A DNA stretch of 64,000 nucleotides from Dallia pectoralis. Lineage: Eukaryota > Chordata > Actinopteri > Esociformes > Umbridae. The DNA is taken from NCBI GenBank assembly GCA_029465975.1, contig CM055747.1:5960936-6024935 (forward strand), in the 5' to 3' direction. The stretch's first letter is position 1, and each line of letters begins with the position of its first letter. This document shows, piece after piece, positions 38,025-51,329 of the stretch. Under the pieces are notes generated by a model, which worked only from the letters and a program-made list of their open reading frames with translations, made no database searches and was not told where the DNA came from. The position numbers were made by a program, and so were the translations under genes.

Positions 38025-41000
38025 TCATGTTGTGTTTGACACAGGGGCCATCTTGCACAGAGACACTGTTGAGTCAATATGAACATAAAACCCAGGATAG
38101 AGGGGCTCAGTGAATGTGGTTCTGAATGTGTACAGGTGGGTCACTGTGTCAGCGGAAACCCTGTAGAAGGACAGAGTGCCGGCTGGTGAGTCCAGATACA
38201 TTCCTACTCTGTGGGAGTCTGAGGAGGTGACAGGTATGACATTTAACTTGTTTTTGTGCTTGACATAGTAACGGTTAAGATAACAGTACAGACTCCAGGA
38301 TTTGTCATTGGCTCCAAGCCCACAGTCACCCTCTCCTCTCCTGTTGATTCCTTTATATGTCACTCCTAAATAAACCCATCTCCCACCCCACTCTAGCTCC
38401 CAGTAACAGCGTCCAGACAGACCCTCTCTACACAACACCTGTTGATAGTAGTCAAATCTCTCTGGGTGATCAGGATACGGCTGCTCATCTCTCCTCCATG
38501 TCACCCTTCTGTTCCCCTCAGACAGAGAGAGGTTTCTGTTTGCTGTGTTTGGGTCCCATGTGAGATCACACACATCTGATGGATGAAACCAAGACACAAT
38601 ATTAAACATCATCATCATCACTATTTATATTATACACACATATGCATGTTTTTTTTCTTTATTGTCAAATAACACACACACATAATGAAACAAACATGCA
38701 AAAACTACTATACTATATAATACTTGATATTACATACATGCACACACAGACACCAGCTGTATATTGGTTCTCTATAAATCACTTACATTTCTTCAGTCCT
38801 GATTTCAACCTCCACTCTCCACCATGATCCATACTGAAACAAAAGACACAGAGAAGCACACTCATTCAGTGACACGCATCACACACACACACACAACTGC
38901 ACATACACCCCCCCCCCTGCAAAGCTGTTTACCCCCAACTGTTTGAATATTCCGTACATGTGCACACAGCAAAATTAGCACTAGCCAATCGCCAGATGCA
39001 TTTTGTTTATTCTGAGCACTGGGATGTCTGTCACAGCTGTTTAACATTTTGTTTAATTAAAGTGTCATGACTGTATGGGATTTGGGGATTATGTGTGCAT
39101 TTAAGTCACTGGATCTGGGTGCACAGTGTTGGTTATTATTTCCAAGTCATGAGATATAATTGAGGGGAGTGTTAGTTTAGGAATATTGCTGTTGTTTGAA
39201 TGTGTTTTAGAAGCCACTGTCTTTGCACACTATTATTACAAACAGTTAGTGTTGATGCTTAATAAACCTGTCTTGAACAGATTAACCTACATATGACTTC
39301 CTGCACTACACCTGCTAAAGATTTCGTGACAGATAATGACAAATTAATAAATTAAAAATAATGATTCCGTAGTAGAAACTAAGACAGAACAGCTGATGTC
39401 TATGCATACAGTGAGAATATTGTTACAGTCTTTTTTAAATATTTATTATGAATAATGTTTTTTTTTAAATAACAATGAATCCAGCTTGACTGTGTTCATA
39501 CAAGGAAAAAAGTACATTATTATTATTTGGCACATATTACATAATGCTAAACAAAATGCCAACTTTACACATTACTGATTACAGATAGAGAAAACATCTA
39601 CAGGACATACTTGAGTTTCTCCAGTCTCCAGTGTGGATCCTCCAGTCCAGCAGATAGCTGTCTGATTCCCAAGTCTCCTAGATGATTGTAACTCAGATCC
39701 AGATCTCTCAGGTGTGAGGGGTTTGACTTCAGAGCTGAGACCAGAGAAGCACAGCCTTCCTCTGTGACCAGACAGCCAGACAGCCTGCACAGAGTTGATT
39801 ATGAGTTCACAAACTACTTGTATTGGTGTATCTTTCTGTTTCAAATATAAACTACCTGACTGAGATCCTCATCAAATGTAAAAAAAGCCAAATTACAAGC
39901 ACTATGCTGATATTGGACTTTAAGTCACAACAGCAATAGACAAACTTAAAACTACGTACCCTAACAGTCAGAATACGATTAAACGACAAACAAGACATTA
40001 TTACTCACCTCAGAGTTTCCAGTCTACATTGTGGATCCACCAGCATAACTGAGAGATGATTGACTCCTGAACTATTCAGATCATTGTTACTCAGATCAAG
40101 TTCTTTCAGGTGTGAGGGGTTTGACTTCAGAGCTGAGACCAGATAGGAACAGTCTTCCTCTGTGACCAGACATCCTGACAGCCTGTAGAGAGTCAGTCAA
40201 ACAGCTTCTATTATAGTCCTCTGTGTGAGTGGGGCTCTATAAAATCAGTTTTATTTTACCCAATTCCATTACTTTGTCATATTTATTTATCCGATTCAAA
40301 ATTCATTTTTTACTATTACATTACAAGGTTACAACTCCATATAAACACACTAGACCAGAGATGTCATACCAGTTCCCTAGAGAGCAGAGTGTCTACAGGT
40401 TTTTGGCACTAGATAGTTTATTAGGTCACTTCTTGGTTAGGTTCTACCCTCACCTGGTTGTTTAGGTCTGAATTGATAATTTAAAGAAAAAAACAAACAC
40501 CTGCATACACTGGGCCCTCTGTGGAATCGGTATGACACCTCTGTACTAGACAGTAGTGGTGTGTGGGGTAGATGTTTCTCTACATGCAACCTCTCAAAAT
40601 GAGTAATAACGCATCTGCAACTACTGTATATTGCTAAAGTGGTGGTGCTGTTAGTTGTGGTGTGTTTCCTTCCAGGCCTGCTGGATGTCTGATGGGACTT
40701 TACCAGGGATGGAGGCTTGGACCTGCTGGCAGCTCGAAGCAGGTGGAGGTGGGAACACAGCAGACGATTGTATTCTCTTTGTGTTTTGTTGTTGCTCTGT
40801 TGTGTAATGTGTTGTTGTCATGTTTACTGTTGTGTTGTCAGCTGTGTTTTTGTTGTTGTTTATTTTTTACACACCTCAGGGTCTCTAGTCTACATTGTGG
40901 ATCCTCCAACAAAGCAGAGAGCTGCTTCACTGAATCTTCTGGCTGATTGAAGCTCAAATCCAGTTCTTTCAGATGTTTTGATTTTAGAGCTGAGAGCAGA

Positions 41001-44000
41001 GAAGCACAGCCTTTCTTTGTGATTCCACAACCTGACAGTCTGTAGAGAGATTATCATGTCAGAACAGAACAATAGTTCAGAAATCCTTTTTAATAGCCTC
41101 TTAACACTTAAACTCTAAGGCCGGTTACACACTGGAAGCGTCTCGCGAGCGTGGCGTTTCTGTTGCATCTCAGAAGCGTGGCTGCTGCGTGTATTTTTCT
41201 GTGTCCTACCCACCAGAAGCGTGTCTGACGCGGCGCTGCTCCTGGGCATAGCGCCGAAAGATTCAAACTCTGAAAAGTGTTTACATTGTTTTTGGAGCCT
41301 ATCCTACCCTTTATATATAGGCTACATGTATACATATGTTACTATGTAAAATTAAAACATAAATATATAGCCTACTGATTTGATTAAAGCAAAACAACGT
41401 CGGCAGTATTGACTGGAAAATATGTTACACAATATTTTGTTCTGTATGACAGGTGAAATATTTGAAAATCATTTTTTATTACATTTCTACATTGATGTCA
41501 AAACCTAGAGACTTTCAAAAATCAATATGTCATTTATTAATATGCATTCGTGTCTAAATGACATATAAACATATTTCCCTATTTTTATATTCCCTTATTT
41601 TGCCTGGAAACGCTTCCAACACGCTCGCGTCTCGCGTGAAAAATAGGCGCCTGTTCTATTTCTAGGAGGCACGCGTTAACATAGTTAAAAAGGTTCATGT
41701 TAAATCCTACTAAATCGGGTTATTGCGCCATCTGCAGTCATAAAGTTGTACCTGCAGTGAACGTTATTAATGACGAAGGATTATGGGTAATCCTCAAAGC
41801 AACGGAGGATTTTCCCTGAGGTAACGTGTCTGTGAATGCCTGTGGACTAAACAATGTTAACTCACTTGGAAAGCATGTAAAAGTTAAGCTAGATTTATTT
41901 GATTGAATTATATGTGTAGTAGATTAATTTTGATGAAGTCAACCATCTGGTTATGTGTTTTATAGTCGATAAAAACTCTCCAGTATAGCTAGCAAACTTT
42001 AATATGATGCCGTCTTTCCAGATTGAGCATGCGCTGTTTGTCCACATGAGATGACTACGATTGTTATCCTTTGTCATGAATGCAGGTATGTTATTACCAT
42101 ATGTTGTTATAAAGTGTTGTAATGTTCAGTATAACATAAAATGGAAAGGTAACTGTAGGATAATTACATTATTTTATGTTATTTCCTCATTGTAAGATTA
42201 AGAGGGACAATTTGGTTTGTTTTATTTATTTTGTTTATATGACTTAAATCCACTATACGATCAAATCAATGTGTCAAACTGTAGTCGTACTTATGGGTAA
42301 TCCTCAAAGCAACGGAGGATTTTCCCCGAGATAGAGCATGCGCTGTTTGTCCACATGAGATGACAACGATTGTTATCCTTTGTCATGAATGCAGATGCTG
42401 ATGTGGAATAAACCTGCTGTTACCACAAACCTGACGGTGTTTGAGAAGTTCTATCAGGCGGGAGACATTACACAGAGGTCACACAGGCAGTGTGTAAGCT
42501 CTAACCTGATAAAATGGGAGCCGAAATCAAAACGGACATGCCACGCGCCTGACACGCTCGCGAGACGCTTCCAGTGTGTAACCGGCCTAATGCATTATTT
42601 ACTCAAATGTTTCTACTAACAGTAACTGAAGGTTTGAGAAATGTCTGTAATGACATAAAATATTTTTATTTAAACTAAGTAAGTAAAACTGACTGTACAG
42701 AACTGTTTTTTTGTGTGTATGTTTTTCAAATGCTGAATCAATTTCTTTGATTAATTTATTTGTTAAGCATAACTCAATGTTTAAACGAATTACTAAAATT
42801 GAATGACTGTTCAATACCTACTGATTATTCATTGGGACAATAGATGATTAGTCTGCAAATTGTTAGTGTGCAAATTATTCTGGATTAGAGCATCTCCTAA
42901 ATTACAAAATGAAATATAAACACAAGAAATGTGTGTATATAAAGTTAATCAACGGAGAAAGTAGATAATATTCCAGATTGTGAACTTACACAAGTGTCTG
43001 TATCTTGAGGAGTGGACCGGATGGTCCAGAACAGAGCAGCTCCACTCCTTTATCTTGCAGGGGATTGTAGCTGAGGTCCAGTTCTCTCAGGGGGCAGTTT
43101 GGTGTCTGTAGACTTATGGCCAGAGTCTCACAGGATTTATATGTGAGGTTACAGCCATCCAGTCTGGAGACAGAAGATATTATATATAAGTTATACAAAA
43201 CCTTGAGAATAATAATACTGTATACATCAAAACATTACCAGAACTTACTGTGCTCTCTTGCAGGTTTTCACTACCGGCAGCAACCTCTGATAACCTGAAA
43301 CTGATGTCTTGTATGTCTTCATGTTAAACTCCTCTAGTACTTCCTCTGACATCAGTAACAGGTAGGCCAGAGCTGAACATTGGTGAGGTTCAAGCTCTGT
43401 TTCTGAAAGAGTGCCTGATTTCAGGGAAGTCTGTATGTCTTCAACTAGAGAGTTGGCACCAAGTTCATTCAGACAGTGGAACAAGTTGATGATCCTTTCT
43501 GGTAAGGATTCATTCTTGACCTTCTCTAAAAGATACTCTACTGTTCTATTAACTGTTTCCTCACCGCCCAGTGTTGTTCTTCCTGTCAATGTCAGAATAC
43601 CTCGTAAGAGATTCTGATTGGACTCCAGCGACAAACCCAAAAGGAAGCGGAGAAACAAATCCAGGTGTCCATTCTCACTCTCTAAGGCCAGGTCTACTGC
43701 TCTCCTGTGTAAGTTTGATACTTCATAATCATGGTACTCTGTGAACTTAGTGGGTGGAAAAACAACTTCCTTCTTGCCCAGGCAGGACTCTAGAGCATGT
43801 ACTGCTGCTAGAAACTCCTGAAAGCTCAGATGAACAAAGCTAAAGACCTTCTCTTCGTAAAGCCCAGATTCTTCAATGAAGATTTCTGTACACAGTGCTG
43901 AGTACTCTGATGCCTCTGTCACATCAATGTCACACTCTCTCAGGTCCTCCTCATAGAAGATCAGGTTGCCCTTCTGCAGCTGTTGGAAAGCCAGCTTTGA

Positions 44001-47000
44001 CAGCTTCAGGATCATCTCTTTGTCTGACTGAGACAGTATCATTGGGTTTGTCACTGTGTCTTTGTTGTACTTCTTGTTTTTCACACTAGTTTGGATGAGC
44101 AGGAAGTGTCCATACATCTGAGTCAGAGTTCTGGGGATTTCATCCTTCTCTGCTTCTTTCAGCATCGTCTCAAGGACAGTGGCTGATATCCAACAGAAGA
44201 CTGGTATGTGACACATAATGTGGAGGCTCCTTGATGTCTTCATGTGTGAGATGATTCTGCTGGCCAGGTCCTCATCAATGAATCTCTTCCTGAAGTACTC
44301 CTCTTTCTGGGGGTCATTGAACCCTCTCACCTCTGTCACCTGGTCAACACATTCTGAAGGGATCTTATTGGCTGCTGCAGGTCTGGTAGTTATCCAGAGG
44401 AGAGCAGAGGGGAGCAGATTTCCCCTGATGAGGTTTGTCAGAAGAATATCTACTGTGGTTGACTCTGTGACATCACAACAGGTCTTGTTGTTCTTGAAGT
44501 CAAGGGGCAGTCGGCACTCATCCAGACCATCAAAGATGAACAGAACTTTGTCTTTGTTGTAGTTAGAAATTCTTGCTGTTTTGGTTTCAATTGAGAATTG
44601 ATTGATGAGTTCAATCAAACTGAGTTCTTCCCCTTTCATCAAATTCAGCTCTCTAAAAGGGAAGGAAAATACAAATTGGACATCCTGATTGGCTTTTCCT
44701 TCAGCCCAGTCCAGAATGAACTTTTGCACAGAGACTGTTTTTCCAATTCCAGCGACACCCTTTGTCAGCACAGTTCTGATAGATTTGTCTTGTCCAGGTA
44801 TGGGTTTTAAAATGTCATTACATTTGATTGCTGTCTCTGTTTTTGTTTGTTTCCTGGTTATTGTCTCAATCTGTCTCACCTCATGTTCATTAATAACTTC
44901 TCCCTTTCCACCCTCTGTGATGTAGAGCTCTGTGTAGATCTTATTGAGAAGTGTTGGGTTCCCTTGTTTAGCGAAACCCTCAAATACAGACCGAAACTTC
45001 TTCAGATTAGATTTGAGATCTTGTTGGCATACCATAACAAGCTCATCTGAATTAAAATATAAATAATAAACACAGATTATATGAATGATGTCTCTAAGTA
45101 CCAACAGTATTGTATAAACCGATAACATAAAGAATATTATTGCTCTTTTAAACTGTCAAAATTGTATTATCTTTGTCTAAACTCTTCCTTTCAAGTAATT
45201 CAACAAAGAAGAGGTTATTATCTTATCTGAATGTTGATAAAATATCTGGAACATTTAACAGTGAAGTCAGACAACTCTTACTTTTCTCCAGCGTGTCAGC
45301 AAGCTTCTCCTGGTTCATGTTCCTCAGGACATGCAGTGTGATCTTCAGAGCTCCCTCTTTGGCACTGCTCTCCTGCTTCTCATCCTCAGGTTTCACACCT
45401 TCTTCATCCTCTTGTTGATTCTCAAAGCCTCCTGGGCTCAGCATTGACTTGAACCTCTTCAACTCTTTCCTTACAAATGTGATGACACGCTCTTCAAGTA
45501 ACTGAAAGAGGCGGAGTGATTAAATGTCAGAAAACAATTTACAAATACACGAATGGCTGACAGGTTAAATGTACTTTGAGTAAACAAAAACAAATGTACA
45601 CAGCAGGACCACATACACTGAAAATGAGGGGAAGGTCTGTTTGATGACCAGTGAGAATATCTGATCTCTCCTCTGGGTAGCTGTAAAAAAAAAAAACAAG
45701 ATGCTTTTTTTCAAAGAAAATAATAAAAAAATGAGTTCTAATGTCCTCATGTATATCTTAAATATAACTCAATCAGTTTTTGCTAAATGACAAAACATGT
45801 AAATGTTATTGACATCAACTAATGTGGATCCAAGTTAGTGTTGTTTACTCACTGATCAGGACCCACAAGTTCTTACCTTTGTTCAGTAGAAATGTCTCCC
45901 TCTTTGAACACTATAGGCATTTCCATAGACTGGCCACTCTTCATGGTCACACAGCTGGGTACAGGGGAGGTTGGGCTTCAAAACAACCAACATTACCGTA
46001 CATAATATTATTTCCTATAACATTTTATTTACAAGGCCATTCATTTCATTCATTATTCATGGAGAACACAAATATTACTTCACTTATCAATTCATACCTC
46101 AGATTGGGCCACATAACATTGTTATTAAAGTGTTAACCTCTTTCTGCAGTGGTCTAAATAAAACATATGTAACTGTACCATGTAGTGACTATTCAGAAAT
46201 ACTCAGTGGGTCAATAGTTGATATTGGGCATCAATAGAGGAGACTAATGACCCCCTGAACTTTATTGTATCGTCACCCCAGGGTACAGAAAGACACTGTC
46301 TCACTGCAGGATATCATAATATTATTATTACACTGTTAATATTATACCATCACTATATAGTTATAGTTTTATTATCATAAAATACACATATCAGCCATAA
46401 CATTATGACCACTGACAGGTGAAGTGAATAACACTGATAATATGTTAGGAAGCAAGTGAACATTTGGAAACCGGGGCATGTAAGGATCTGAGTGACACTG
46501 GAAAGGGCCACTGGTTCAGAGCATCTCCAAAACTGCAGCTCTTAAGGGATGCACCCAGTCTCCAAGTGGTCAGAACCACAGATCAAAGGTGGTCAAAGGA
46601 AGGAAAATCTGTGAACTGGCAACAGGTAAATGGGTGGCCAAGGTTCATTGATGCACGTGGGGTTCCTGTAGCTATACTTGCTGAAAAGGTTCACGCTGGT
46701 TCTGATAGGTGCACACACAGGGCGTCATAATGTGTTTAATATGAATGCTCAGACAACTGCCACCTCGTTCACAACCTTGTCCTTTATCGCCACAGAGCAC
46801 ACAACATATACTCGGTGATGTGTTTTGGGTCACTGCTTTTGTAAACATAGCAATGCTGACTGTCCTCAGAAAAGCTAAGATGCCAGTATCTCGATTCCTG
46901 TGTTAAATAGAAAAAAGGAATTAAATGCAAGCCACTTATGAAATCTGTTCTGTCATGTCAACCTACTAGTGCGAGGAAACCTAATATGTTTAAATGGCTA

Positions 47001-48827
47001 TACTTAATATTAATTAATAATAATATCTCTGGCCAACAAATAACTCTTGGCAAATTACATTATAATATCCTACAACGTAGATTTGATGTTTATCACTGAA
47101 ACATGGCTAACTGAGGCATATAGTGCTACTGTGCTTAACGAGACAGCACTCAAATAATTGCGTTATATGAATGCATGTCGAAATGGTAGGAAAGGAAGAG
47201 GAGTAGCTTCTCTATTAAAATTTAAAAGATACATTCCAGTGCGAATACCTCTGTTTTACATTGAAGGACACGCCCAAAATGTTGTGTTTAATCATTAACA
47301 GACCTCAGAGATACTCTGCAAATTCTATTGATGACTTTGCTGAACTACTCTCTGTTATATCTGTTTATTACAACTTCTTTATTGTAACAAGGGACTTTAA
47401 CATCCACATAGATAATGATATGGACAATAATGCCAAAGAACTATCCTACTCTGCCCTACTTGACACCTTTGAACTCACTCAACACATTAAAGAGCACAAA
47501 CACCATAGAGGCCGCACTCTACATCTGGTTATCTCTAGAGGTCTCGCTCATTCCTCTGTCATGGTTAAAGACTTGTTCAATTCTGCATGGATTACCCCGG
47601 AAGTAAACTCTGTTTCTGTTAAGATAAGGTACATTAATGAGAGTACCAATGCTCAGTTTATGGAGGTCATAGCCATCCCACCAACAATAAGTGCAGAGTC
47701 AGTTGATGTTGATCGTGTTGCACCAGTAAGGGCAAAGAAAACGCAAAGAGAAAAAAGCACCATGGAGAAACACCATGATGGTAAACACACTGAAAAGAGA
47801 ATGCAGGAAAGCTGAAGGTAAGTGGTGAAAAAGTACGCTTAAAATCCATGCGTGCGTAACTTCCATCTTGAGTTACGCATGGCTAGATGGCAACATTTAT
47901 CAGGAATGATCAACAATACCCGCACTCTGTTTGCCATGGCCGACAGGCTGACCAACCCCTAACCTCTTTTTGACCTCTGGTTATATACCTGGGACTACCA
48001 GGAAAAGAAAGTCGATTGACTTTGGCTCATGTAAGTACAATTTATACCGTCTGGCTCCAAAATGTTGGCAGCGCTGCTTGCTATTTTTTTTTAGCGGTGC
48101 TACATTGTCCTTAGACAATTGCAAATAAAACTGACTGTGTATTATCTATTTTAATTCACTTTACCCACCGTGGACACTATCAGCTCTGATACAAGATACC
48201 TCGATGAACATCCTGTAATTTAACTGGACATTGATCTTTTTTTGCATTTTACATTCCACTCACACATCTAGACATTGCTCCTTTGCACTATACAGACACA
48301 TATAACACATTCTATATTTACCCATTACTAACGACAACTAGACATGGTCTCTTGTCGGACTGTTCGTGTTCTGTGTTTTGCACTGTTGGTGTACGGTTTA
48401 AAATGTGTGTTCTAAATGCGGTAGCTACGAGTCTGAACAAATTTGTTGTGTGCATAATCAGACTTGGGGAATAAACCTGATTACGATTTACAGGACTTAA
48501 AGGATCTGTTGCTAATATCTGAGTGCCAGATACCACAGCACACCTTCAGAGGTCTAGTGGAGTCCGTGCCTCGACGGGTCAGTGCTGTTTTGTTGGCAAA
48601 AGGGAGACCTACACAATATATTGGTCATAATGTTATGGCTGAGCATTGTAAACATTGTTATTGTAACAACAATATTGTAACAACGTCTTAACATTATAAT
48701 CTTACCTTGTTTCTTTGATTTTATCTTCACCAGAGAGACTAGTTTCAGAGGAAGTGTCCCCTTCACCTGTCTCCCCAGTGAGACTCATTTTAGAGGCTTG
48801 GTCAGGCTTTTCTCTCGGCTTAAACAT
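38025..48827 (-). CDS. NLR gene A: FISNA-NACHT-LRR-B30.2 receptor (NLRC3/NLRP12-like), intact
   Basis: A teleost NLR-B30.2 receptor, presumed cytosolic innate sensor; its ligand is unknown. Exons, high to low: 48827-48706, 45954-45877, 45680-45617, 45501-45282, 45046-43249, 43163-42990, 41039-40875, 40182-40009, 39784-39611, 38833-38787, 38575-38025. All junctions are GT-AG and phases join into 3567 nt, 1188 residues. The N-terminus has the fish-NLR SKMSLTGE and SLSGED motifs and no PYD or CARD. The 1798-nt exon encodes FISNA, then NACHT with Walker A GVAGIGKT (about 258-265) and Walker B LFIFDGLDE (about 330-338). Four LRR exons of 165-174 nt follow, all in the same phase, then a 47-nt linker exon and PRY-SPRY from residue 1006 (CYWELEW, GTLSFY). 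Met14 (48788) is an alternative start; TTCTTTACAG at 48861 could be the acceptor of a 5' UTR exon. Introns carry several transposons. Confidence 0.93.
39063..39331. mobile_element. Possible solo LTR or other TE relic in NLR A intron
   Basis: A 269-bp block starts TGTCATGAC and ends TTTCGTGACA, giving short inverted TGTCA/TGACA ends, with an internal AATAAA near 39261. It has no counterpart that I can see in the matching intron of gene B. No target duplication is visible, so the call is weak. Confidence 0.35.
40356..40543. mobile_element. Short hAT-type MITE (gene A copy)
   Basis: A 188-bp element in the intron between the second and third LRR exons. It starts CAGAG(A)TGTCATACC and ends TATGACACCTCTG, with inner inverted arms AGTGTCTACAGG and CCTGCATACACT. 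Flanks CACTAGAC and TACTAGAC match in 7 of 8 bases, an 8-bp target duplication as expected for hAT. The same element sits at the equivalent place of gene B. Confidence 0.8.
41119..42587. mobile_element. PIF/Harbinger-like non-autonomous transposon in NLR A
   Basis: A 1469-bp insertion in the intron between the first and second LRR exons. The ends are inverted repeats of about 35 bp, identical as far as I can align them, beginning GGCCGGTTACACACTGGAAG. TAA flanks both ends (41116-41118 and 42588-42590), fitting the 3-bp TWA target of PIF/Harbinger. No transposase is encoded. Internally, TTATGGGTAATCCTCAAAGC occurs at about 41783 and 42291, and GAGCATGCGCTGTTTGTCC at about 42025 and 42333, an internal duplication. 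Superfamily assignment rests on target and terminal sequence only. Confidence 0.8.
46389..48642 (+). mobile_element. Tc1-like element split by a LINE insertion
   Basis: The left end TCAGCCATAACATTATGACC (from 46391) and right end GGTCATAATGTTATGGCTGA (to 48642) are perfect inverted repeats. The left piece (to about 46735) preserves decayed transposase N-terminus in plus orientation: KDLS, QSISKTAAL-like nucleotides, WSKEG and RFIDARG. The right piece (from about 48490) carries the family's 3' non-coding part, including GTGCCAGATACCACAGCACA. Between them lies LINE sequence. The whole nest is in the first intron of NLR gene A. Confidence 0.82.
47030..48492 (+). mobile_element. Truncated non-LTR retrotransposon (LINE, endonuclease region)
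   Basis: Plus-strand frames encode an AP-endonuclease-type LINE domain: FITETWLTEAYSA near 47090, then after a frame change RDFNIHIDND, LLDTFELTQHIKEH and RGRTLHLVISRGLAHSS (47390-47560), followed by INNTRTLFAMADRLTNP near 47910. The longest open piece is 47261-47815. Reverse transcriptase is missing. The end AATAAACCTGATTACGATTT (about 48471-48490) looks like a fish L2/CR1-type 3' tail, so the copy seems internally deleted. It is not an active element. Confidence 0.78.
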
Positions 48828-48860
48828 GACACCCCCTCCCCCCCAAGATCAATACTTAAA

Positions 48861-50869
48861 CTGTAAAGAATACAAAGACACACAATACATAGATAAGACA
48901 AAAACATAAATTCATTACACATTACTTTTAACAAAGACATACACAACAGAGAAACGTGGAATCCCATTTCCATTCCCTAAATAGTTAAATACATTTAACT
49001 GACAACATACACCAACTGATTGAAACTACTTTTAAAATGTAGACTGGTAAACTATAAGCTAAGTTGAAGTCATATAAAAGTGATGACTTACTCCAACTGG
49101 TCACTCTCTGGTGTCCTTTTCTATTATTTGTTATGAAATACTTCATCCGTTCCAATTTAAAGATGCAAGAAAAAATATTCTCAGTCAGATCAAAATGGAT
49201 CCTGTACAGAAATGTTCCTCTCAGGTGCGCTACCTTTGCATTCCGACACACCTTTATTACATCAGTTATCACAGGGTGGAACGAACAGACCTTTGATCTC
49301 ATTACTTTTGCTAATCATACACGCGCTGAAAATCAAAACAAAAACGTTCAATGTTTATTGTTTTCTGGGTTTACCATTTAGATTGTTAATATGCGCCATA
49401 TTCCTAATCTGTACTAATTAGATGTGAATTACTATGAGAGAACATGAGAACACTAAAAAGGTATAAGACATAAGATAGCTTAGTTGACCCCATCAAAAAC
49501 AGCTCATATTCTGTGAGTTTTAGTAACCATCCGCCCAATCTGTAACATTTCATTCACTGTAAAATCGACCAAATTAAATGTATTGGATTTCAAAATGGAT
49601 TTGTTAGTTATGGAGCCATAAGACTACATAAAATAAACCGACTGTGTCCCCAGAACCAAGAACATTAATTGTCCTGTTAGGTTGCAGTGGTTTATTTTTA
49701 TTTCACTTTTGTTTAACCAGGAACTGTCACGAACTAGGATAATGCAGGATACAGCCAAGTGCAGAGCCAGGATACACGTTCGGAGTGTTTATTTAAATGC
49801 AATATTAAAAAAAAACACTAAAAAATTAACGGAAAAACAAGACACTGTCGTTAAAAGAAATTGCGCAATCACGACTTTTATAACAAGCATTACATTCAGA
49901 GACATTAAATAATTGCACTCACCATAACCTTATACAAAGGTGACATATCGACAATGCTAAGCAAAGTGTTAACTTACTAGAAGCCCTTTATAGCCTTTAT
50001 AGTCACCCTGCTATTGCTAACCACCAACAGCCGTGCTCAGAAAGTAAACAGACTCAATGTGAAACTAGTCACGTGGAAACAAAACCCTCACCACTCATGA
50101 CAGGAAGACACAAGTTGCTACTTTAAGGGAGTTCTAACCAACTTTCTGGTATAAGATACAGTGATGTATATTACTTTCTGAAGTAATAAAACTTTTAGGG
50201 CACTTTGATAAACAGATTAGCTTCAGATTAGTAGAAAAATACAATGAGACAGTTATGTAATAAAAACGAGATGAGTTAAGTGATGAGAAGATTAGATAGG
50301 AGAGCAAAAGATTATAGGAATAGAGGCTTAGACCAGGATATAAGAGGCAAATAGAGGAGGAGAACCGAGAAGACAGGAGGATAGATAGAGAGAATGAGAA
50401 GGGTAAGAGTGGAGGTGAGGAGGAGATGGTGAGAGAAGGAGAGGAGCATGAGGCACAAGGTGCAGAAGGAAGAGCCGAGGAGAGGGAGAGTAAGAAGGGA
50501 GTTGAACAGAAGAGGAAATGAGTAGAGGAGCAAGGATGGACAAGAGGAACAGATTTGGGTGAGAGGAAGAGTGTGTGCCAGACAACAGAAGATAAGAGGA
50601 GAGGAATTGAGAAGAGTAAAACCGAAGAATGGATACAGGAGGAGAAGGGGAGCACAGGATAAAAAGGAGAAGTGGCGAGGGTGCATGGAAGAGACAAGCA
50701 GAAGGAAACAAAATGGCAGAAGAGCAGACGAGGATGTTCACTAAGTTTCTGTTGTTCCAATGACTTTGGTGGTTTATTTTTAGTCAACTATTTACAGCAC
50801 TAACTGTCTACACACTCTACAAACCCTCTATATTCAACACAATCTTGAAATAATGGGATTTAAAATACC
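48861..50869. other. Spacer between NLR genes A and B
   Basis: About 2 kb between the 5' end of gene A and the poly(A) signal of gene B, so it should contain the promoter of gene A. Plus-strand frames at 49064-49381 and 49682-49912 have no family signature. The 49725-50105 part looks like an old transposon relic but I cannot classify it. A purine-skewed tract occupies 50286-50745. Confidence 0.5.
50286..50745. repeat. Purine-skewed (GAGGA-rich) tract
   Basis: About 460 bases in which the plus strand is mostly G and A, with recurrent GAGGAG, GAGAAG and AGAGGAGA words. The long open frames on the minus strand (Ser/Leu/Pro-rich) are consequences of this composition and are not genes. Confidence 0.8.
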
Positions 50870-50875
50870 TTTATT
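50870..50875 (-). terminator. Polyadenylation signal of NLR gene B
   Basis: AATAAA on the coding strand at the position matching the gene A signal, about 870 bases after the gene B stop codon. Confidence 0.6.
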
Positions 50876-51329
50876 AAAATGTATGTTTTTTTCAAGTAAA
50901 TTCATAAACATTCTACTGACATCAATGTTTATAAACACCAATAATAAACAATAACAACCAGATGAATAATTTCTTAATGAGGTTTTACAGACCAGAGTGG
51001 TGATTAATTCTATTGATTAACGACTCTAGTTAACAGGTTACATCTTGATTAGTGTTTAATGAGGAATATTTACATCTATATTATATATTTACCCACAACT
51101 AGGGGGATTAGACATTAAACACCAACTAGTTTAACAATTTATTGGAACATAAACAACGGTATTTATTACACATCTTGGAGTTCTGCTCCTCTGGAGTAAC
51201 TCACTGCCATCACATGATGGTGTATCTGATACTAATAATAACTATATTAACAGCATATATAATTAATAGTAATCTCCATAGACAATAAGCAAGGTAGCAG
51301 TACTGATCCCCACATTATAAGAACACAGA

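Noticed and set aside
43411..45050. Plus-strand open frames across the NLR A NACHT exon
   Set aside because: They are shadows of the 598-codon coding exon on the minus strand. The same shadows recur in paralogue B.
47261..47815. A 184-codon plus-strand open frame as a host gene
   Set aside because: It is LINE endonuclease sequence (RDFNIHIDN, LLDTFELTQHI, LVISRGL) without a reverse transcriptase, nested in a Tc1 element.
50134..50787. A 217-codon minus-strand open frame and overlapping 124- and 137-codon frames
   Set aside because: All overlap in different frames over one purine-skewed tract; the Ser/Leu/Pro-rich product is a composition effect.
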